From contig NC_080696.1 of assembly GCF_030445035.2 (NCBI RefSeq), positions 25,495,661-25,559,660 of the forward strand: a stretch of 64,000 nt of DNA, in the 5' to 3' direction. Below are positions 56,370-64,000 of the stretch, in pieces. The translations under genes and the position numbers were made by a program. The stretch comes from Dasypus novemcinctus (Eukaryota; Chordata; Mammalia; Cingulata; Dasypodidae). Numbering within the stretch: position 1 is the first letter of the stretch; each line of letters starts with the position of its first letter. The notes under the pieces were generated by a model, which was given only the letters and a program-made list of their open reading frames with translations, had not been told where the DNA came from and did not search any database.

Positions 56370-56455
56370 CAGATTACCTCAGTGGAAGAATTCCTGCCTA
56401 GCATATACAAGGTCCCTCGTTTGAGTGCCAGTCTTTAAGAAGTGATTCACTGGGT
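56370..56455 (+). repeat. tRNA-like module in 5' UTR of element B
   Basis: GATTACCTCAGTGGAAGAAT followed by GGTCCCTCGTTTGAGTGCC, degenerate A- and B-box words at tRNA-like spacing. Corresponds to 23,476-23,560 of element A. Confidence 0.5.
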
Positions 56456-57299
56456 TATCAAGCATCCAGTTCCAACTTTTTGACAGGGAACATATAGATA
56501 TTCTCTTGGTATTAGCTGTTCTTGAATCTCTCTCTTTTTAAAAGGTTCCTTTTAAAATTATTTCCTTATGTTACTCACTAAAATCCTGTTCAAAACCTGC
56601 AGAGGGCAGGCTGCAGGGTGATTGATTGAACATCAGCAGTGTGAAAAGATCCTTAAGGGTCTAAGAGAGGAGGCTGCTTTTCCATGTTTATTTTTGTTTT
56701 TCTATTTTTTTTCCTTCTTCCTCCTTTTAAAATGAGTCACTGCTCTCGTTTCTTGTTTGTTGTGTTTCCCTTTCCTTCATCTCTGCTTTTTTCCTTCATT
56801 TACCAATTTTCTCTGCCTACCCTATTTCTTTTCTCCCCATCTGTATATCTTCTGTTCTATGTTGTTCTTTCATTCCCACCTTTTTGTTTGGTCTCCAATT
56901 TTTCTTGGTTTCATTTCTATCTCTTTCCTTTTCTCTATTTTCTTTTTCACTTTTTTCTTTCCCCCTCTTTTCCCCATTCCAACCTTTTAATTCATTCTAT
57001 ATATTTCTCTCTGTTCTGTTTCTTGTTTTGTTGCTTTTATTACACTATCTAATATTATTCCTCTGTACTTCTTACTCAAGTTAATTTTTCAGTTTCCTAG
57101 GTCTGGTACAGTTTTTCTCCTACATTTTACTATTATTATAACTAGTATTCTTTTTCTCTTCCTATCTCTATCATTTTCTCTGGTCCTATTTTTTTTTCAT
57201 GGGTACATAGACAACAGCAAGGTAATAGAATAAGAGGAATGAAGTATCAAAGTGAAATCTTATGTGAAGAGAAAAAAAACAATAAAATAAGATGATAGA

Positions 57300-58175
57300 A
57301 TAGAGATGTCAATCAAGTGAATAAGCTGATCAAGATAAACAGATGCCCAGACACCAATAAAAAATTACAAGCCATACTAAGAAACATGAAGATATGACTC
57401 AGTTCAATGAACAAACTAAAAACTAGGAGGACATGCAGAACATAGAACAACTAATCATTGAACTCCAAACAAATAACAGGAATCAAATTAATAAAGAGGA
57501 GGAAGAGATTAAGGATATTAAGACACTGGGAGAACATACTGAAGGAATTGTAAACATACATAAAAAAATAACAGATATGATCGTGACGAATGGCACAATC
57601 CAAGAAATGAAAAATACACAGGAAGCATACAATAGCAGAGATGAATAGACGGAGGAAAAAATCAGTGATTTGGAAGTCAGTACATCTGAAATCAACCAGA
57701 CAGTAGGACAGATAGACAAACAAATAGAAAAAAATCCAGCAGGGATTTAAAATCTAAATGACAAGAAGGAGTGCACAAACATACACATAATAGGCATCCC
57801 AGAGGTAAAAGAGAAGGGAAAGGGGGCAGAAGGAGCATTGGAGGAATTAATGGCTGAAAACTTCTCTACCCTACTGAGGGAAATGGGTGTACCTGTCCAG
57901 GAAGTACAGCACACCCCAAAAAGAATAAATCCCAACCTACCAACTCAAAGACATATACTTGTTAAATTGTCCAATGCTCAAGACAAATAAAGAATACTGA
58001 AAGCAAAAGAAAAGAGAACCATCACATACAAAGGAAGCTCAATAGGATTAAGGGCTAATTTCTCATCTGAAATCATGGAGGCAAGAAGGCAGTGGTATGA
58101 CATAGTTAAGGTGCTAAAAGGCAAAAATCTTCCAGTCAATAATTCTCTATCTAGCAAAGCTGGCATTCAAAAATG
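57300..58175 (+). pseudogene. ORF1 of HAL1-like element B
   Basis: Recognisable L1-type ORF1: a Glu/Lys/Asn-rich coiled-coil part (57,433-57,648 reads IEQLIIELQTNNRNQINKEE), a trimerisation/RRM region, and a C-terminal domain ('accatcacatacaaaggaagctc', 'gctaatttctcatctgaaatcatgg') ending near AATGAGGGA at 58,170. Nonsense codons at 57,646 and elsewhere. The encoded RNA-binding protein would coat element RNA. Confidence 0.65.
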
Positions 58176-60494
58176 AGGGAAACTCAGCTTATTGCAAGTA
58201 TCTGTGAATCTAGTCCTTCAAGCAGTGAACCTTGGTTGTCACTGTGGGCCCTGAGGGGAGGAGGAAAGAGGAATAGTATAGATGGAAGCAGGGTAACTGG
58301 GGGCAATGGAAATGTTCCACAAGATCATGCAATGATGGATATAGGACATGTTAAATTTCACCAAAAAATATGTAAGTCTATAGAGTAAAATGTAAACCAC
58401 AATGTAACTAAAAATTTAGAAAATTGTATAGTCTAAAATACAAACTATAATATAAACCAAAATGGAACCATGTTTGAGAAATATATTTCAATATCTGTAC
58501 ATCAGCTCATGTAAAAAGGTCATTGCTAGGGAAGGGAGAAAGGGTTTGATGATGGCTATATGAGAGTTACCTATATTGTATATGTGATTTTATTGTGATC
58601 TAAAATTTTTTGAAGACAAAATTAAAAATTAGAAAAAAAGGTATAGACAATGAGGAAGAAATGAAAGAAACTGGCTTGCCACTGTACATACAGAGCAACA
58701 CCTATTACAGAGATGAAAGGCAAAATGTCAAAAACAAAGTTTTATGGTATTTTTCATTTTATAATACCCCAATTTATGTTTATTTGTTTTTCTAAATTAG
58801 TATGTATTCTATTTCTAATCTTTAAACCTAGCATTACTATTTCATTTTCCTATTAATTGAATTTGGCAATATGATAGACTTCATTTTTGAAGTTTTGTAC
58901 CACAGATGGGTTCAACTATGGCAGGGAGGAATGCTGGTGTGGGGTATTATTGATGGGGGACACATGGTTGGGAGGAGTTCTCCAGGGCATGTGTATAGGG
59001 TATATAAAAATATTCAGGTATTCATTGGGTATTATCATAGCAGTTACATTACAAGGACAACTGAAGGAGTGTTGAGTTCCTAGTCAGGGGAGCTCTGTCA
59101 CATTCCCCACGGAAAAAGCAAAAATCCTCAAAGTGCAAGGGCAAAGACCAGGGAAGAAAGGTGGTCCAATGATGAACCATTGATACTAATGACTATGCTT
59201 ATGAGCACTTAAATTTCAACTTGGCCAAGAGCTGCAGGGTGCCTAAGTGTTACCTCCTGAGGGCATCCATGTTGTTCAAATGTGGCCACCCTCTAAGCCA
59301 AATTCATCATGTAAATGCATTACCTTCCCCCCACCTTCGGACATGACTCCTAAGGATGAGCCTCTCTAGTGCCAAGGGATTACTTCCAAGTACCAGGTGG
59401 TGATGAAACTAGAAAATGACCTTGAATAAAAGGGGGAAATGGTAAAGACAAATGAGTTTATATGGCTAAGAGACTTCAAAATGAGTCAGGAGGTCATTAG
59501 AGGGGCTGTGCTTATGCACATTTCAGCATGATCTCAGACACAGCCAAAGTAGATAGAACCTCAGGTATGGGTGCTCCTGAGGGCTATCGAGACACCCAGG
59601 TACTACAGTCATAAAAAAGATGGCTCTGGAGTTCAGTGCCTTGCCACTGGGACATAATTTGGAATTTTTTGTTCATGAGTGTGATGGAGTTGGACTCAGA
59701 TGTAACCTTTATACATGCCTCTTTTGTCACTTTTACTGAACCTATGGTTGGTGCTGGGGTTGGTGTATGCTCAAGAGACTTGAATCTCTGGACTCTCTAT
59801 ATGTGAGTTGTGCCCTGAGGCTCAGCAGTGTTGCACCATCTACTCTCTGGTTAGTTGGGCTTACCCAGGTCTGCTAACAGGAAAGTGATGATGGTCAACA
59901 ACTACACCCAGGAATCAAGAGAGTCTAAAAGTACAAACAGGAAAATTCCATCCATCAACCATGTGGGATCTAAACCCCCTCTTGATTTAGAGGTGGAGAG
60001 GACATCACCATCCCAGAGTCCTCAGGATGGGGAAATAGAATGTGGACTAGAGTGGACTTAACTGTATTCTACTATAGAATTATTGTGACTCTAGCAATGG
60101 ACTAAATAATATCATTGGTGTTGAGACCTTGGCAATGGGAGTTGCTGGAGGCAGGGAGAAGGAATATGGAGGTGTGACATGGGGGCATTTTCAGGACGTG
60201 GAGTTGTCTTGAATGATATTGCTGGGACAGATGCAGGACATTACATATCCTGCCATAATCCAATGAATGGACTGGGAGAGAGTGTAAACTACAATATAAA
60301 CTATAATCAATGTTGTGTAGCAGTGCTCCAAAATGCATTCATCGAATGCCATGAAGGTATCACACTAATGAAAGAAGTAGTTGCTTTGAGAAAAGTAGGG
60401 GGTGTGGAGAGCAGAGTATATAGAAACTTCCTATATTTTTTAATGTAACATTTTGTGTGATCTACATATCTTTTTAAAATAAATTAACAATATA

Positions 60495-60595
60495 TTTAAA
60501 AAACATATTAGATGCATATAGCAGCAGACTCAAAATGATAGAAGGATAAGTGATATGGAAGACAGAACAGATGAAATTGAAGAGAGAAGTGCTGT
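60495..60595 (+). mobile_element. L1 ORF1 fragment
   Basis: About 100 bp ('catatagcagcagactcaaaatgatagaagg', 'gaagacagaacagatgaaattga') matches the coiled-coil part of L1 ORF1. Isolated remnant after element B. Confidence 0.5.
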
Positions 60596-61465
60596 GCATT
60601 TTTTGCATGCACAGAGCAGGACAACCAACAGGAGAAGGATGGAGACAAAACCTTGTCACTCACTCTGGTAGGCTGGAACATGGAAATGATGTTCCCAACT
60701 GTGGTGGATTTCCCAAAAAAGTAAAATACCCTGCATGGGGTCACAAATGCCCTTTAGGGAAAGGAAAAACATTTAGCTACATCATCCCACTCTTGGTCAG
60801 GATACGGATGAGATGATCTTGCCTTGGACAGCATAAAAGGGATTGATGAAACAAGGGCTTGCCCATATCCTTTCTTTTGTCCTTGGTGACAGTAGTGGGT
60901 GAAGTGGTAGAAAGAATCAACAATGTTCTGCTTTGGGTTGGAATCAGAAGTACAGAATCAACCATTTTCACTAAGGTGGCCCAGAAAGAGAAAAGCCCAG
61001 CAATGGGAAGCCATGCCAATAGGGACATAAAGGAAGCACAAAGAACTACCAAAGGAAGAAAGAGGGGTAGGCAGGGCTGGTCCACCTAGGGGGGCAATGA
61101 ATCTTTACTTACCAAAGCAGGGGAGAGATGAAGCAGAAATGGATGTGATTCCTACAGAAAAACTGCCAAAATTATGGGGCAGAAGATGGTCCCTTTAAAT
61201 AAGATATTAAGGTCATATTACAAGCCATAAAATAGCAGGAGGCAGGGGGTTCTCAGAACTGAAAATGTTTACAATTCTGCAGAACTGCCCAATAAGCCCT
61301 AGATGTATCCCAGAAAAGAGGAACATACAGGTTGCTAAGGTTTCTTGTCCACAGACTAGGGTAGTGAAGAAGACACTTCTGATTGTGACTGATGAGTCAG
61401 AGAGGAAGGAGGACACTGCCATCATCTGTATTCTGATCTTATATCCTTTAAAAATAATGCTTATC
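60596..61465. other. Unassigned sequence
   Basis: No protein, RNA or repeat family recognised. A minus-strand frame of 102 codons (60,777-61,085) has a hydrophobic leucine-rich stretch but no known motif. Because it is bounded by an L1 fragment and SINEs it may be older unique sequence. Confidence 0.4.
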
Positions 61466-61575
61466 AGAGAGCAGATGCAGCTCCAGTGTTTGAGTGCCTG
61501 CTACTCATTTTTGAGGTCCCAGGTTCTATCCCTAGCACCTCCTAAAAACAATACAGCAACAGACAGGTGGAAAAA
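61466..61575 (+). mobile_element. Small tRNA-derived SINE
   Basis: GAGCAGATGCAGCTCCAGTG (A-box region) and GGTCCCAGGTTCTATCCC (B-box region), followed by CACCTCCTAAAAA. Monomeric tRNA-like unit, shorter than DAS copies. Confidence 0.6.
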
Positions 61576-61579
61576 AAAA

Positions 61580-61831
61580 CTCAGGAGAGCTGGTGTAGCT
61601 CAGTGGGTGAACACCAGCTTCCCACATACATTTTCCTGGGGTTTATCCCTGGCCCTAGTACCTGAAAAACACACAAAAAAGAATGCCTAGGAATGGAGCT
61701 AAGGATTCCAGATCCCCATTATGGGTCATATGCCCTATATCTCCATTAGGGTGAATGGGGAATGAGAGGGGTGCCCACTTTCAAGTCTCTTAGATACAGG
61801 TGCCTAAGTGGCAAAAAAAAAAAAAAAAAAA
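61580..61831 (+). mobile_element. Small tRNA-derived SINE with A20 tail
   Basis: GAGCTGGTGTAGCTCAGTGG is a near-perfect tRNA 5' half with A box. GGGGTTTATCCCTGG holds a degenerate B box. A further unique stretch leads to an A20 tract at 61,812-61,831 that would be its tail. The assignment of the middle part to the SINE is uncertain. Confidence 0.55.
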
Positions 61832-62165
61832 ATCCAAACCTCTGCATAGTAGTCAATATAGTGAATGACAAAATAGTTGCTAATGATGGTATGGCTTGGC
61901 TCATGGAGGAAACTGCAAAACTAAAAGATGAGTTTTATCATAGAAAAAGAACCATGGTAGACATATATACACTGGATATGGCACAACAATTCTCATGCAT
62001 ATGTGACCATGGAGAAACACTTCTGCAAAGTCCTCAGATACCTAAATAGACTCCAGGCAGATGTAGGTACCTCATGACAACACAAATGCTCCAACAATAA
62101 GCACATTCCCACACAACAGCAATGGGGTGAGAAGACACTGGAAGGAGAATTCAACTACATAAAGA
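61832..62165. other. Unassigned sequence after poly-A
   Basis: A plus-strand frame continues here to 62,049 (NDKIVANDGMAWLMEETAKL). I do not recognise the protein. It starts right after the A20 tract and its ATG lies in SINE-type sequence, so it is not called as a gene. Confidence 0.35.
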
Positions 62166-64000
62166 CCATCTGGAAGACTGGGTGGTGGATTATAGTTTAT
62201 TTTATACTGTACACTCTCACCCAGTCCATTCAGTGGATAAGTAATATCCTGCATCTGTTCCTACAATATCATTCAGGACAACTGCAAGTTCCAAAAATTT
62301 CCCCATACCACACCTCTTTTTCCCTCTCTCTGCCTTCAGCAACTCCCATGGCCACTGTCACCACATCAATGATATAATTTCTTGCCTTGCTAGAGTCACA
62401 TTAATTCTATACTTGAATATCAGTTAAGTCCATTCTAATATAAATTTAATTCTTCCATCCTGAGGACCTACTAATGGCAATGCCCAGTCCACCTCTAAAT
62501 TGAGAGGGGACTTAATCCCACATGGGTGGTGGATGGGATTTTCCTGCTTGCACTTGTAGACTCTCTCATTTCCTTGGTGGGGTAGTTGACCATCCTCACC
62601 TCCTTGTTAGCTGACCTGGGTATATCCAACAAACTGGAAAGTATGTTTTGCAACTCTGCTGAGGCTCAGAGCCCAGCTGGCACATGGAAATTCAAGAGAT
62701 TAAGTCTCCTGGGTATAGACCAACTCCAGGGCTAAACACAAGTTCAAAAAAAGGGAGAGAATAGACATGTATAGAGAAGTTACGTCTGAGTCCAACTCCA
62801 TCACATGCAGGAGCACAAATTCCAAAGTAGGGCCCACTGGCAAGGCACTGAACTCCAGAGCCATCAGCCATGACTGTAGATGTGGGTGTCTCCAAAGCCT
62901 TTAGGAGCACCATTTCTTGGAGTTGTATCTACTTTGGCTTTCTTTGAGATCCTGCTGAGATGTGCATAACCTCTGATAACCTCCTGACTCTTAGCCATAT
63001 AAACTCATCTGTATTTAACATTCCCCCCTTTTATTCAAGGTCATTTTTCTAGTTGCATCACCAGCTGGTGCTTGGTGGTAATCCCTAGGCACCAGGGAGG
63101 CTCATCTTCTGGAGTCATGTCCCATGCTGGGGGGAAGTTAATGCATTTGTATGCTGAGTTTGGCTTAGAGAGTGGCCACATTTGAGCAACACGGAGGCTC
63201 TCAGGAGGTAACTTTCAGGCACCCTGCAGCTCTAGGCCAAGTTGAAATTTCAAGCGGGTCTGCTGTGTAAGCATACTTATCGTTATCAAGAGCCCATCAT
63301 TGGATCATCCTTCTTCACTGGTCTTTGTCCTTCCACTTGGATGATTGTTCCTGTGCCATTGGGGAATGCAACAGAGCTCCCTGGATGGAAACTCAGCACT
63401 TCCTCAGTTGTTGTGTGAAACTACCCATTATGTCAATACCCAACAAACATTCAAAATGTCTATATAACCTATATGCATGCCCTGGAGAACTACCTCCCAT
63501 CCATGTATCTCCCATCAATGATATCCCACATCAGTGCTCCTCCCCTGCCATAGCTGAAACCCCTCTGTGATCCAAAACTTCTTCAAAAATGAAGTCTAAT
63601 ATATTGCAAATTCAATTATTAGTAAAATGAAATAGTAATGATAGGTTTAAAGATTAGAAGCAAAAAAATAATAATTTAGAAAAATTAAAATAAAATGAAA
63701 AATAAATAGGGTTATTAAAAAATGATAATTGTCATAAATTTTTTTGATGTTTTGCCTTTCATCACTGGAATAGGTGTTCTCCTGTATGTACAATGACAGG
63801 GCAATCTCTTCCATTCCTTCCTCAGTGCCTTTCACCTATTTATTTTTTATTTTATTTTTATATAATGTCTTCAAAACAGTTTCAGGTCACCGTAAAGTCA
63901 CAGATACAATACAGGGTACTCCAAAACACCCAACATTAAACCCATTTCCCCCTTCCCTAGCAAATATCTTTTTACATGTGGATGTTATATTTGCTACAAC
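62166..64000 (-). mobile_element. L1/HAL1 3'-UTR modules, minus strand, leaving the window
   Basis: Antisense module 2 (63,850-62,166) aligned to 58,640-60,300, followed toward the right edge by the end of module 1 (63,860-64,000, same words as 31,100-31,250). The 3' terminal about 200 bp of module 2 are missing at 62,166 and no poly-A is present, so this copy is 3'-truncated or rearranged. Its 5' side lies beyond the window. Confidence 0.7.

Larger units (their letters stand above)
56365..60490 (+). mobile_element. HAL1-like element B (ORF1 then 3'-UTR modules, no ORF2)
   Basis: Order: tRNA-like module (56,370-56,455), box CCTGCAGAGGGCAGGCTGCA (near 56,598), T/C-rich tract (56,690-57,190), ORF1 (57,300-58,175), then directly the tail of module 1 (58,176-58,620) and full module 2 (58,640-60,490) ending in an A-rich run. 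ORF2 is absent and nothing suggests a later deletion within a longer copy. This is the half-LINE (HAL1) architecture. ORF1 has stops, so the copy is dead and would have relied on L1 enzymes. Confidence 0.65.

Noticed and set aside
61860-62010. Possible histone-like pseudogene
   Set aside because: A few residues could be aligned by eye only with large gaps; too weak to report.

Overview
The window reads as mammalian intergenic or intronic DNA, almost certainly from a xenarthran close to the nine-banded armadillo. The evidence is repeated copies of the tRNA-Ala-like DAS SINE (about 370-420 bp, A- and B-box head, tail of AAATAAATAAATCTTT plus poly-A), several with clean target-site duplications (TSDs). 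Almost everything else is layered retroelements. I see no multi-exon host gene. The only intact host-derived reading frame is an intronless copy of the spindle-checkpoint gene MAD2L1 on the minus strand at 26.4-27.0 kb.

Layout. 0-10 kb: SINEs, one L1 3'-UTR copy, old antisense L1 remains, and an isolated CpG island (7.43-8.13 kb) with a perfect CRE and E-box but no recognisable gene. 10.7-18.1 kb: minus-strand betaretrovirus-like provirus (ERV-1) with lysine-type primer binding site, gag, dUTPase, protease, RT, RNase H and integrase remnants, interrupted by a SINE and a solo LTR. 20.3-23.1 kb: older minus-strand ERV pol/env remnants. 23.4-33.8 kb: L1 and ORF1-only (HAL1-like) elements on both strands; the MAD2L1 retrocopy lies inside one. 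33.9-39.8 kb: a second minus-strand class II provirus (ERV-2) with two LTRs, glutamate-like primer site and polypurine tract. 39.8-44.8 kb: L1 ORF2 with stacked 3'-UTR modules. 44.8-50.4 kb: old minus-strand ERV with serine-tRNA primer site (ERV-Ser), broken by a CpG-rich solo LTR and two SINEs. 50.7-54.1 kb: SINE, a 1.3-kb pyrimidine-rich block and two more solo LTRs. 56.4-60.5 kb: a second HAL1-like element. 60.5-64 kb: small tRNA-like SINEs, unassigned sequence and a minus-strand L1/HAL1 3' region leaving the window.

Two things stand out. The MAD2L1 retrocopy keeps a full 205-codon frame, a poly-A signal, a 12-bp perfect TSD and an L1-type nick site, so it may be a functional retrogene. 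The L1/HAL1 family here has a modular 3' UTR: at least two long modules (about 0.9 and 1.7-1.9 kb) end in related terminal boxes and are present singly, stacked or tandemly duplicated after ORF1, a fragment of ORF2, or full ORF2 ends. Family assignments rest on reading motifs and internal comparison only; no database search was run.
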